DNA of 53,097 nt, taken from Proteobacteria bacterium UBA652 (GTDB taxonomy: Bacteria > Pseudomonadota > Gammaproteobacteria > Nitrosococcales > Methylophagaceae). The stretch lies in contig DBOG01000074.1 in the NCBI GenBank assembly GCA_002299915.1, positions 1 through 53,097 on the forward strand, written 5' to 3'. This document shows positions 43,443-51,921 of this stretch, in pieces. How positions within the stretch are numbered: position 1 is the first letter of the stretch; every line of letters starts with the position of its first letter. Under the pieces are notes generated by a model. It searched no databases. It was not told where the DNA came from and saw nothing but the letters and a program-made list of their open reading frames with translations. Position numbers and translations under genes: made by a program.

Positions 43443-44372
43443 TCATGGCTGCCACCTATATGGTGCTGCCATCCATTGCTTACAATCCTGCGAGCCCAAT
43501 ACATTCATTAGAAACAAGAGTAATCGATACGCTATTCTAACAGCTGATAAGTCTGGCAACGTATGGGTTTTCTCATAATACTGTTTAAATACTGTCGCCT
43601 GTTGTGCAGTGAGTAAATATTCCAGCAATACTAACTCTAATTCTCTCGGCGCATGGACAACAGCATCTAAATCAACCAAGGCAGATAAGCGGCCATCCTG
43701 TTGCAGAAATTGATCCCACCGTAAATCAGGCATAATGGGTACAGCATAATCTGGCGTCATCGCTTCAGCCTGCATCAGTGCTTCTGCTAAGCATGGTTCT
43801 GTAACACGCGCTGCCGCTGCCAAAGTGGTTAAACAATTTTTGAATCGTTCTTGCCACATATCAAGTTCAAATTCAGCATGTATTCCTTTTCCCCATTGGC
43901 TTTGTTTCTTTGCATGTAATTCACTGATATGTGTTGCTAAGCTTCGCACCATCTCATCATCAATATCTTTTCCCTCAATCATCTTGCCAGCGATCATCTT
44001 GGTCAAAATAAAAGATCGTTGTTGTTTATTCCTATTATCAGAATCAGAAGCAATATACTCTGGAATACGGAGTGGGCTATGCTGACGAATCAAGTCATAT
44101 ACAAGATTAAATTCACCTAATTGGGCGGGTAATTGCACATCAAATAATAATGACATTCCTTGCCAGAAAGAGGAATGCTGGATATGTTGCGTATCACATA
44201 TTTTCAATATCATCTCGCCATCAATCGTTTCGCATTGCCATAGCTGATGCGTGCTGTCTTCAAATAAAGTAGGTAGCGGCGTCGCTTTGATGAGCGCTGG
44301 TAAGTTTTGCTGTTGTGCTAGCGATAACAAGGGATAGCTTACCAAGGTAATTGTTCCCCATTCATATGCCAA
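43443..44372 (-). CDS. Aminoglycoside-phosphotransferase-fold protein with divergent catalytic loop
   Basis: A 309-residue kinase-like protein. N-lobe with EMILKICDTQ, ILTKMIAGKMIEGKDI as hinge; the C-lobe has helical LATHISELHAKKQ. The catalytic loop reads MPDLRWDQF where the family has His-Gly-Asp-Leu-x-x-x-Asn: the Asp is kept but His-Gly and Asn are replaced by Met-Pro and Gln. The metal motif is VDLDAV (instead of IDFE or IDWE). Substrate is unknown; small-molecule kinase or inactive relative. It overlaps the SDR gene by 34 bases, so the two are coupled. Thiamine or choline kinase is possible but unsupported. Confidence 0.7.
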   Translation of the reverse strand: MAYEWGTITLVSYPLLSLAQQQNLPALIKATPLPTLFEDSTHQLWQCETIDGEMILKICDTQHIQHSSFWQGMSLLFDVQLPAQLGEFNLVYDLIRQHSPLRIPEYIASDSDNRNKQQRSFILTKMIAGKMIEGKDIDDEMVRSLATHISELHAKKQSQWGKGIHAEFELDMWQERFKNCLTTLAAAARVTEPCLAEALMQAEAMTPDYAVPIMPDLRWDQFLQQDGRLSALVDLDAVVHAPRELELVLLEYLLTAQQATVFKQYYEKTHTLPDLSAVRIAYRLLLFLMNVLGSQDCKQWMAAPYRWQP

Positions 44373-45010
44373 AAAGTACCGGTATTGCTGAGATTGAGTT
44401 CATCCATTCGTGCTAATAAGCCACGTGCGGACTCATCGGTGTCGATCAATCCGCCATGCCCCGTCATATCTGTGCGCACCCAGCCTGGGTGCAGAATGCC
44501 CACCGCAATACCGCGTGGTTTTAAATCAATCGATAAAGATTTCCCGGCGGCATTCACCGCCGCTTTAGACATTCGATAACCATAGCTGCCCCCCGAATCA
44601 TTGTCATCAACTGACCCCATGCGGCTGGTAATAATACCTACTTTGCTGCCTTCACCTAAACATCCCAACAAGGCTTGTGTCGTCAATAAAGGCCCCAGAC
44701 TATTGACTTCAAACATACGTTTGCAGCTGGCAATGGCACGCGCATCTAAATCATCCATTGCAATACCATCTGCAATGCCCGCATTATTGATTAAATAATC
44801 AATCCGCCGCCCTGATAGTTGCGAAGCTAAACTCGCCAAGTTTTCTGGGTTGCTGACATCAATATTTTCAATTACTTCAATATTGGGCGCAGCCAAGGCC
44901 GATGAGGATTGCCGACATACACCAATCACATCCATCCCCCGTGCGGCTAATTGTGTAGATAATGCCAAGCCAATGCCACGGTTGGCGCCAGTTACTAATG
45001 CGGTTGTCAT
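44339..45010 (-). CDS. Short-chain dehydrogenase/reductase
   Basis: A 223-residue SDR. Start ATG 45010 (MTTALVTGANRGIGLAL) with AGGA ribosome site; a longer ATG-started frame lacks support. NAD(P) motif TGANRGIG (about 7-14), NNAGIADG (about 79), and the catalytic Ser and YGYRMSKAAVN (Tyr-x-x-x-Lys, about 143). Arg after the glycine loop hints at NADPH. Substrate unknown. Gene order with the kinase-fold gene is not one I recognise. Divergent from mtaD with 62 bases between starts. Confidence 0.9.
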   Translation of the reverse strand: MTTALVTGANRGIGLALSTQLAARGMDVIGVCRQSSSALAAPNIEVIENIDVSNPENLASLASQLSGRRIDYLINNAGIADGIAMDDLDARAIASCKRMFEVNSLGPLLTTQALLGCLGEGSKVGIITSRMGSVDDNDSGGSYGYRMSKAAVNAAGKSLSIDLKPRGIAVGILHPGWVRTDMTGHGGLIDTDESARGLLARMDELNLSNTGTFWHMNGEQLPW

Positions 45011-45072
45011 CTTTATCTTCCTATCTTGGTTGATGCTCACCATTCTAACCCTATAAAGGTATAATTGACCAC

Positions 45073-46395
45073 ATGAAACATATTGATCTGCTTATTCACG
45101 CCCGTTGGATCGTGCCTGTTGAACCTGATAATACCGTGCTAAAAAACCATACTATCGCGATTCATAATGGTTTGATTGTGGCGATCTTACCGCAAGATAA
45201 AGCAATGCAACGCTATACAGCAGACCAAACACACGGCTTAGACAATCATTGCCTGATCCCAGGTCTAATTAATAGCCATACCCATCTGGCGATGTCTTTA
45301 CTGCGCGGTTTAGCAGATGATATGCCGCTAATGACATGGTTAAATGACTATATTTGGCCTGTCGAAAAACAGCATTTAAGTGATGATTTCGTTGAAGTGG
45401 GTTCGGCGCTCGGCATTGCGGAATGTTTACGTGGTGGCGTAACCTGTGTCAACGATATGTATTTTTATCCTGATGCGACCGCACGCGTAGTTGACCAGAG
45501 TGGTATTCGTGCCGTGCTCGGCATGGTGGTGATTGATTTCCCAACCACATGGGCGAGCGATGTAACTGAATGCTTGCACAAAGGTCAGCAACTACACGAT
45601 CATTACCGCCATCATCCACTGATCACAACCGCCTATGCACCGCATGCACCTTACACCGTAAGCGATGAGACCTTAGCTACCATTATCAGCAATGCCGAAG
45701 AATTAGATGTGCCGATTCATATGCATATTCATGAAACAGCAGATGAAATTGAGCAAAGTATTGCGACTTATGGCATGCGGCCTTTGCAGCGACTAGAAAA
45801 ATTGGGCTTGCTCTCCCCCAGATTATTAGCCGTGCATATGACCCAACTAACCGAGCAAGATATTGCCATCTGCCGTCGCGCTAAGATAAAAATAATCCAT
45901 TGCCCCGAATCTAATCTGAAATTGGCCAGTGGCTTTTGCCCTGTCAGTGAACTGCATCGGCGCAAGATTAATGTCAGCATCGGCACAGATGGCGCAGCCT
46001 CTAATAACGATCTAGATATGTTCGGCGAAATGCGCATGGCGGCATTGCTGGCAAAAGCGACCAGCAAGGATCCCCGCGCCCTACCCGCCCATACGGCACT
46101 ACGGATGGCAACACTCAATGGTGCCAAAGCATTAGGCTTAGATGACATCACGGGCTCTCTCAAAAAAGGTAAAGCAGCAGATATTACCGCGATTGTTCTC
46201 AGTGATTTAGAGCAGCAACCACTGTATGATGTTATTTCCCAGCTTGTATACAGTACGGGTCGAGATAAAGTGACGGATGTGTGGGTTGCCGGCAAGCAAC
46301 TGTTGAAAAATCGTCGCTTACTCACCTTAAACAAGCCAGACATCATCGCGCGCAGCCAAGGCTGGGCAGATAAAATTAACCAGGATAGAATATGA
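45073..46395 (+). CDS. mtaD: 5-methylthioadenosine / S-adenosylhomocysteine deaminase
   Basis: A 440-residue amidohydrolase of the TRZ/ATZ family. Metal ligands: NSHTHLAMSLLRG (about 66-78), HMHIHETADEIE (about 217) and GTDGAASNNDLDMFGEM (about 303). YAPHAPYTVSD (about 187) lies in the active site. It turns SAH or MTA into the inosyl form, aiding removal of methyltransferase by-products, and is usually next to ubiG in Gammaproteobacteria, as here (four-base overlap). Assignment as MtaD rather than another deaminase rests on that context. Confidence 0.9.
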   Translation: MKHIDLLIHARWIVPVEPDNTVLKNHTIAIHNGLIVAILPQDKAMQRYTADQTHGLDNHCLIPGLINSHTHLAMSLLRGLADDMPLMTWLNDYIWPVEKQHLSDDFVEVGSALGIAECLRGGVTCVNDMYFYPDATARVVDQSGIRAVLGMVVIDFPTTWASDVTECLHKGQQLHDHYRHHPLITTAYAPHAPYTVSDETLATIISNAEELDVPIHMHIHETADEIEQSIATYGMRPLQRLEKLGLLSPRLLAVHMTQLTEQDIAICRRAKIKIIHCPESNLKLASGFCPVSELHRRKINVSIGTDGAASNNDLDMFGEMRMAALLAKATSKDPRALPAHTALRMATLNGAKALGLDDITGSLKKGKAADITAIVLSDLEQQPLYDVISQLVYSTGRDKVTDVWVAGKQLLKNRRLLTLNKPDIIARSQGWADKINQDRI

Positions 46396-47096
46396 CCCGC
46401 AATGTCGATTTAGCTGAAATTGCAAAATTTGATGCCCTTGCTGCCAGTTGGTGGGATATAGAGGGGCAATCCAAACCCTTGCATGAAATCAATCCGTTAC
46501 GGTTAGATTACATTAAACAACGCTGTGAACTGGCTGGCAAACAAGTTGTTGATATCGGCTGTGGCGGAGGTATCCTGTCTGAATCCTTAGCAAAAAATGG
46601 CGCTGAAGTCACCGCTATCGACATGGGTGAATCTGCACTCAATGTGGCAAAATTACATGCACTAGAAACTGGGCTTACCATCAATTACCAGCATACCACT
46701 GCTGAAGCGTTCGCAGACCAGTCCCCTGCCCAATTTGATATTGTTACTTGTCTTGAAATGCTTGAGCATGTGCCTGATCCTGATGCGATTATTGCTGCTT
46801 GTGCCCGTCTTGTTAAGCCAGGTGGTCATCTATTTTTCTCAACCTTAAACCGCAATCCCAAAGCCTATTTATTAGCCGTAGTCGGTGCGGAATATCTACT
46901 TAATATGCTGCCAAAAGGCACCCATGATTATAAAAAATTCATTAAACCTGCTGAATTAGCCGCCAGTTGCCGCCAATCAGGGTTAACTGTATCCGATATC
47001 ACAGGGTTAAGCTATAACCCGCTCTTTAAACAATACTCCTTGGGCAAAGATGTCTCGGTGAATTATTTAATGCATTGCCAACAGGCATCTGAATGA
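46392..47096 (+). CDS. ubiG: Ubiquinone biosynthesis O-methyltransferase UbiG
   Basis: A 234-residue SAM methyltransferase that performs both O-methylations of ubiquinone synthesis. Marks: EIAKFDALAASWWD and HEINPLRLDYI at the start, motif I VVDIGCGGGILSESLAKNGA (about 54-73), LEMLEHVPDP, then the membrane-binding region of UbiG (ALLAVVGAEYLLNMLPKGTHDY-like) and YNPL. Length close to E. coli UbiG (240). ATG overlaps the mtaD stop and the stop overlaps the phosphatase gene. Confidence 0.96.
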   Translation: MTRNVDLAEIAKFDALAASWWDIEGQSKPLHEINPLRLDYIKQRCELAGKQVVDIGCGGGILSESLAKNGAEVTAIDMGESALNVAKLHALETGLTINYQHTTAEAFADQSPAQFDIVTCLEMLEHVPDPDAIIAACARLVKPGGHLFFSTLNRNPKAYLLAVVGAEYLLNMLPKGTHDYKKFIKPAELAASCRQSGLTVSDITGLSYNPLFKQYSLGKDVSVNYLMHCQQASE

Positions 47097-47746
47097 GCAC
47101 AATCCATGCAGTATTATTCGATCTCGATGGCACCTTAGTTGATACCGCACCCGATCTTGCCTATGCACTGAACACCGTGATGCAAGAACAGGGATTGTCG
47201 CCATTAGCTTATGCCAAGATCCGACCCGTTGCATCCCATGGTGCAGTTGCACTGCTCGCACTCGGTTTTAACATCACACCCACCGATCTAAGCTTTGACC
47301 CCCTGCGCCAACGATTGCTCGATATATACGCCGCCAACCTCAGCCGTGAAACACGTCTATTTGAGGGAATGGAAGCTGTCTTGCAACAGCTCGAAACACG
47401 TAATATCCCCTGGGGAATTGTTACCAATAAACCTGCTTTTCTCACTGATCCGCTGTGCGAACAGCTGGGCTTAACAGCTCGCACAAATTGCATTGTCAGC
47501 GCCGATACCACGCCGCATAGCAAACCCCATCCCGCACCCATGCTGCATGCTTGCAAGCTCATTGGCCATGCTCCTGAAAATTGCCTCTATATTGGTGATG
47601 CCGCACGTGATATTGAAGCGGGTAATAACGTTAATATGACCACCTTAATCGCCAGCTGGGGCTATCTTGCCGATGATGACACACCTGAAGATTGGCAAGC
47701 CGATGGTATGATTGATCAAGCTAATGAACTTTTAACATGGCTGTAA
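47093..47746 (+). CDS. mupP: HAD phosphatase, MupP/Gph type
   Basis: A 217-residue HAD-IA phosphatase: motif I FDLDGTLVDTAPDL (about 9-22), motif II GIVTNKPAFLTDPL, the Lys in KPHPAPML and motif IV YIGDAARDIEAGNN. Relatives are phosphoglycolate phosphatase (Gph) and N-acetylmuramate 6-phosphate phosphatase (MupP) of cell-wall recycling. Location straight after ubiG is typical of mupP in Pseudomonas, which I follow, but the substrate is not proven. Four-base overlap with ubiG. Confidence 0.85.
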   Translation: MSTIHAVLFDLDGTLVDTAPDLAYALNTVMQEQGLSPLAYAKIRPVASHGAVALLALGFNITPTDLSFDPLRQRLLDIYAANLSRETRLFEGMEAVLQQLETRNIPWGIVTNKPAFLTDPLCEQLGLTARTNCIVSADTTPHSKPHPAPMLHACKLIGHAPENCLYIGDAARDIEAGNNVNMTTLIASWGYLADDDTPEDWQADGMIDQANELLTWL

Positions 47747-48636
47747 ATAATGCATTAGAGGAAGCCTATGCGCACTGCCAAAGCTTAGCATCATCACATT
47801 ACGAAAACTTCCCTGTTGCCTCAGTGCTATTGCCCAAACACTTGCGCCGCCCTATCAGCGCCATCTATGCCTTCGCCCGCACCGCCGATGACTTTGCTGA
47901 TGAAGGAAAGCTAAGCGATGCAGCGCGGCTCAATGCCCTAAATGATTACTCCAAAGCTTTGCAATATATTGCTAAAAATAGAGAGTCGCCCGATAACTCA
48001 GCTATTTTTACCGCGCTAACAGACACCATTCAACAACATACTTTAGACATTCGACTACTCGATGATTTGCTCACCGCTTTCAAACAAGATGTCACCCAAT
48101 CTCACTATCAAACTCACGATGATGTCATTGCCTACTGCCGACATTCCGCCAATCCAGTGGGTCGCCTACTGCTGCAATTACATGGCTACACAGATAACAC
48201 ACGGCTGCAACAATCCGATGCCATCTGCACCGCCCTCCAACTCATCAATTTCTATCAAGATATCCAAGATGATTATCAGCAACGAGACCGCATTTACCTG
48301 CCGCAAGAAGACATGGCCAAACATCATATTATAGAAACCGATCTTGCCAAACGCACCACCTCAGCTGAATTTAATGATCTGATGCAGCAGCAATATCAAC
48401 GTGTGGCGGACTTACTCCACATTGGCATGCCACTCGGCTTGCAGCTTATGGGCAGATTCGGCTGGGAAATCCGCACCACTATCCTCGCCGCCTGCAGCTT
48501 ATTGCACACACTCAAGCACAGACCAGCCAACCAACAACTAGAACGACCACATTTATCCAAAGCACAACTCGGAAAACTCCTGGTTTTTAGTCTCAGAAAA
48601 AAAACTTATTCCCATACATATCAAAATCTTAAATAG
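47737..48636 (+). CDS. hpnC: Hydroxysqualene synthase HpnC-like (squalene/phytoene synthase family)
   Basis: A 299-residue trans-isoprenyl synthase: start ATG 47737 overlaps the end of the phosphatase gene. Asp-rich motifs YAFARTADDFADEG (about 44-57) and INFYQDIQDDYQQRDRIYLP (about 170-189) hold the Mg-diphosphate groups; YCRHSANPVGRLLLQLHG is typical of HpnC. HpnC makes hydroxysqualene from presqualene diphosphate on the way to hopanoids or related C30 carotenoids. HpnD and HpnE are not in the window, so the pathway is unproven here. Followed by a weak bulged hairpin at 48641-48663. Confidence 0.87.
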   Translation: MAVNNALEEAYAHCQSLASSHYENFPVASVLLPKHLRRPISAIYAFARTADDFADEGKLSDAARLNALNDYSKALQYIAKNRESPDNSAIFTALTDTIQQHTLDIRLLDDLLTAFKQDVTQSHYQTHDDVIAYCRHSANPVGRLLLQLHGYTDNTRLQQSDAICTALQLINFYQDIQDDYQQRDRIYLPQEDMAKHHIIETDLAKRTTSAEFNDLMQQQYQRVADLLHIGMPLGLQLMGRFGWEIRTTILAACSLLHTLKHRPANQQLERPHLSKAQLGKLLVFSLRKKTYSHTYQNLK

Positions 48637-48716
48637 ACTCGCTGAGTACTTATACTCATAGCGTAGGTATTCACCTCTATTGCCTCTCTATTAATGATGG
48701 ATATATAGTTAGCATA

Positions 48717-48728
48717 CTCAATATTGAG
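48717..48728. promoter_or_regulatory. Perfect 12-base palindrome upstream of the FG-GAP gene
   Basis: CTCAATATTGAG lies 27 bases before the start codon, in the 118-base gap after hpnC. Related sites occur at 51757-51773 and 51894-51905 near other secreted-protein genes. Operator function is inference. Confidence 0.35.
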
Positions 48729-48754
48729 ACTTTAATTTTTTGAGAGGGATTATC

Positions 48755-50926
48755 ATGAAAACACGATCTATTTTTATCTTTACGGCCAGCTTATTATTTA
48801 GCACGCTATCTTATGGCATAGATCTGCCAGAAGGTCTGAACCAATCTGACTGGCAGCAGATTCAATCACTGATTCAAGCACAACAATATCAAGCAACAAC
48901 TGATGAACAAGGTGGCTATCAAGCCACCAATAAGGCACATGGCTGGCAGATCAATTATCAACAAAATGGCCAAACTAGCCTGACCCCCCTAACAGGGGAA
49001 GAAAAATACCATATTAATCTACAGCTCATGGCCTTAGGCAATGACACATCACCAGCCTTTTCCGCACCACAAAAAATCATTGCAGATGGCAGCACAGTTT
49101 CCTACCAATGGAATGATAATATCACCGAAATTTGGCAAAATAGCGCTTCCCAGCTAGAGCAATGGTTTGAAATACAGCAGAAACCGCTCAGCCAACAAGA
49201 CCAGCAAACACTGGTGTTGAAAATGCAGCTTAACTCTAACCTTGCGATCAGCCAACAAGGTAATAACCTTAATTTTGATAATAAAATCAGCTATAACAAA
49301 CTCAAAGTATGGGATACAAATGGCAAAATTCTGCCCGCCTCCATGCTATTTGAGCAAAACCAACTAGCATTAATTATTGATGATAGCCAAGCCACTTATC
49401 CCGTTACCATTGATCCCAGCTTCCAACAAGTTGGCTATCTCAAGGCCAATAATACCGGTGCAGACGACCACTTTGGTCATTCTGTTGCTATTTCAGGTAA
49501 TACCGTCGTTGTCGGCGCGCCAGATGAAGACAGTGATACCACCGGTATTAATGCAGCGGACAATAATGTAGGGGATTCGACAGGTCGCGTTTATGTGTTT
49601 GCGCGCTCTGATGGCTTCTTTTTCCCTAATTCCGCTTGGAGTTTACAAGCCTCCCTCAAGAAATCAGGTGCTCAAGATAATGATCTATTTGGCTTTGATG
49701 TTGCCATTGATGGTAATACAATTGTTGTCGGCAGCCCTGGCAATGAGCCTTTTGGTAGCGGTCCAGAGTCTGGCGTAGTAACGGTCTTTGTACGTAGCTT
49801 CACCCCCTTCCCTACTCTATCGCCAACGTGGACACAGCAAGCTAATATTAGATCAAGTCTTGCAGCATCGTATACCGGTGATAAGTTTGGCAGCTCTGTT
49901 GATATTTCAGGTGATAGTATTATTATTGGTGCCCCACAAGAAGACAGTAATGCGATTGATGTTGGCGGCTCACATCTCAATAATAGCCTCAATAATTCTG
50001 GGGCTGCTTATGTCTATACCCGTTCTGGTACGACGTGGTCCAGACAAGCCTATCTTAAAGCATCAAACACCAGTGATCTTGACCGGTTTGGTACTGCCGT
50101 GGCGATTGATGGTGATCTTGCCGTGGTCGGTGCTAATCAGGCTGATACCTCTGTTTCTCAATCAGGCGCTGCCTATGTGTTTGCACGAACAGGCGCTAGC
50201 TGGGGAACCTTTAGTCACACCCCCTTCCTTGAGGCGTCCAATGCCCAAGGGGGGGATTGGTTCGGCTGGTCTGTTGATATTTCAGACACGACGATTATCG
50301 TGGGCGCACCAGCAGAAGACAGTGATAGCATGGGGATAGATAGCACCAGCAATAATAGTGCTGACGAAGCAGGGGCTGTCTATATCTTCGATCGCTTCTT
50401 ACAACCGACCTTACCTCCTGTTAGTCCTTATTATTACTGGTCAGAAACTACTTATATCAAAGCATCTAATACAGATGCTGCTGATTCCTTTGGCTGGTCT
50501 GTTGCGCTCTCTGGTGAGATGGCCGTTGTTGGGGCGAGAGATGAAGATAGCTATTCTGTTGCTATTAATGACCGCCCACAAAATAACAGTGCCTCAATCG
50601 CAGGCGCTGCCTATACCTTTAGCAGAGATAGCAGTGTTTGGAGCCAGCAAGATTATCTCAAAGCAACCAATTCCGAAGCGGGTGATAGCTTTGGTACTGC
50701 AGTCGCCATTGATGCTGAAACAGTTATTGTCGGCGCGAACCTTGAAAATAGTCATGCAACGGGCACCAATAATGGCACCTCTAGCAATACTGCCGTTAAC
50801 GCTGGTGCAGCCTATGTATTTGATGCCATTTCTGATGCCACCACATTAGGTGATTGTGATGATGATGGTGATGTCGATATTCAAGATGTAATTTGTACGA
50901 TTAATATCGTGCTTGCTGCACCATAA
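48755..50926 (+). CDS. Secreted FG-GAP repeat protein with dockerin-like tail
   Basis: A 723-residue protein; ATG 48755 with GAGAGGG upstream. Signal peptide at about 1-22 (SIFIFTASLLFSTLSYG). Residues of about 225-680 hold seven FG-GAP/beta-propeller units, each with an FG-x-x-V-x-I motif and VVGAPDEDS-like calcium loop (DHFGHSVAISGN, DLFGFDVAIDGN, DKFGSSVDISGD, DRFGTAVAIDGD, DWFGWSVDISDT, DSFGWSVALSGE, DSFGTAVAIDAE). The last 25 residues, GDCDDDGDVDIQDVICTINI, form one dockerin-like F-hand unit. Likely an extracellular binding protein. Its tail DNA matches that of the 42.3-kb gene. Confidence 0.88.
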   Translation: MKTRSIFIFTASLLFSTLSYGIDLPEGLNQSDWQQIQSLIQAQQYQATTDEQGGYQATNKAHGWQINYQQNGQTSLTPLTGEEKYHINLQLMALGNDTSPAFSAPQKIIADGSTVSYQWNDNITEIWQNSASQLEQWFEIQQKPLSQQDQQTLVLKMQLNSNLAISQQGNNLNFDNKISYNKLKVWDTNGKILPASMLFEQNQLALIIDDSQATYPVTIDPSFQQVGYLKANNTGADDHFGHSVAISGNTVVVGAPDEDSDTTGINAADNNVGDSTGRVYVFARSDGFFFPNSAWSLQASLKKSGAQDNDLFGFDVAIDGNTIVVGSPGNEPFGSGPESGVVTVFVRSFTPFPTLSPTWTQQANIRSSLAASYTGDKFGSSVDISGDSIIIGAPQEDSNAIDVGGSHLNNSLNNSGAAYVYTRSGTTWSRQAYLKASNTSDLDRFGTAVAIDGDLAVVGANQADTSVSQSGAAYVFARTGASWGTFSHTPFLEASNAQGGDWFGWSVDISDTTIIVGAPAEDSDSMGIDSTSNNSADEAGAVYIFDRFLQPTLPPVSPYYYWSETTYIKASNTDAADSFGWSVALSGEMAVVGARDEDSYSVAINDRPQNNSASIAGAAYTFSRDSSVWSQQDYLKATNSEAGDSFGTAVAIDAETVIVGANLENSHATGTNNGTSSNTAVNAGAAYVFDAISDATTLGDCDDDGDVDIQDVICTINIVLAAP

Positions 50927-50950
50927 AAAACGACTTAGATTCACCTAAAA

Positions 50951-50990
50951 TAACAACGCCTCCTTCGTGGAAACGAAGGAGGCGTTGTTA
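50951..50990. terminator. Long perfect hairpin, probable terminator
   Basis: An exact 18-base stem (50951-50968 with 50973-50990) closed by a GGAA loop, 24 bases past the FG-GAP stop. The stem is GC-rich in the middle with TAACAAC/GTTGTTA ends. It lies between convergent genes and would stop both. Confidence 0.85.
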
Positions 50991-51023
50991 TTTACATCTT
51001 ACTTTATATATATAACATAGATT

Positions 51024-51704
51024 CTATTCTCCTGCCGCATCCTCCAGACCCTTTAAAAAACCACCTAATGCTTCACCCATTTCTTCAGGCGACATATCTT
51101 CTAGCCCTTCCAAACCACCCAAGCCGCCTGTCGCTTCTTCTAGCTGAGATTGCAGGCCCGATAATTGTTGCTGCGCTCTTTCACCTGCAATATTTGATAT
51201 CACGCCTAATGCAGCCAAAACACCACACACAATCATCGCGGTATTTCGATTTAAACCATGCGCTTCGGTGCTGGCAACAAATAATAAATACATTGCCCAC
51301 AGCGTACCAATGATAGCGGCATAAGGGATAAAGGACAGCACCGCCATAATCGGCATCAACGCCATAGAATAGGCAATACACCGATATGCCATTTCATAAT
51401 TATATTCTGAACCCATGAGTTTCCAGATAACGAAAAAAATAGCGGCTGAAATAAAACTCCCAATCACGACAAACAGCGGCATGACTATCAGCATCCCTAA
51501 CGCGGCAACAATCGGTATGCCCGTTACAATTGATAGTACGCCAAAGATAATACCCGTAATAACCGCCATCACAATGACAAAAATAACCGGCTCGGCATAG
51601 CCACCTGATTTTGCCATTTTTTGATAGAAGCCAACCGGATTCTGAATGACCGATATCGCATCGTTAATCACTTTAGCAAGATTAAATGATGGTGTGTTTT
51701 CCAT
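51024..51704 (-). CDS. Yip1-family membrane protein
   Basis: A 226-residue integral membrane protein. N-terminal cytosolic segment with the Yip1 entry ISVIQNPVGFYQKM (about 17-30). Five membrane spans at about 40-62, 66-92, 105-130, 133-150 and 157-172 (for example VIFVIVMAVITGIIFGVLSI). A Gly/Leu/Glu-rich acidic tail follows (QLEEATGGLGGLEGLEDM, about 186-203). Function in bacteria is unknown; position beside secreted-protein genes may be incidental. It is followed by the 50951 hairpin. Confidence 0.82.
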   Translation of the reverse strand: MENTPSFNLAKVINDAISVIQNPVGFYQKMAKSGGYAEPVIFVIVMAVITGIIFGVLSIVTGIPIVAALGMLIVMPLFVVIGSFISAAIFFVIWKLMGSEYNYEMAYRCIAYSMALMPIMAVLSFIPYAAIIGTLWAMYLLFVASTEAHGLNRNTAMIVCGVLAALGVISNIAGERAQQQLSGLQSQLEEATGGLGGLEGLEDMSPEEMGEALGGFLKGLEDAAGE

Positions 51705-51756
51705 AGCGTAAATTCCTCATTGATGAATTAAAAAAATAAATTAAAAAATATTCCTG

Positions 51757-51905
51757 TCTCAAAAAATTTGAGAATAGCTTAATCATAGCCTATCGCATAC
51801 AAATAATCTAATTTATGTGTTTATAATCACAGGCATTAATTGGTGATATTATTTTTATAACGGATAGGGTAAACTACTAGAATTGTTGTCGCCTCAAATA
51901 TTTGA
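51757..51905. promoter_or_regulatory. Two operator-like palindromes in the divergent gap
   Basis: TCTCAAA-AAA-TTTGAGA (51757-51773) lies near the Yip1 start and TCAAATATTTGA (51894-51905) near the sorted-protein start, in the 217-base gap. Both share the CTCAA...TTGA pattern with 48717. The rest of the gap is AT-rich with no gene. Confidence 0.35.
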
Positions 51906-51921
51906 CGTAGGATAGTATAAT

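Noticed and set aside
48641..48663. CGCTGAGTA/TACTCATAGCG hairpin after hpnC
   Set aside because: Bulged stem without a T-run; too weak to call a terminator.
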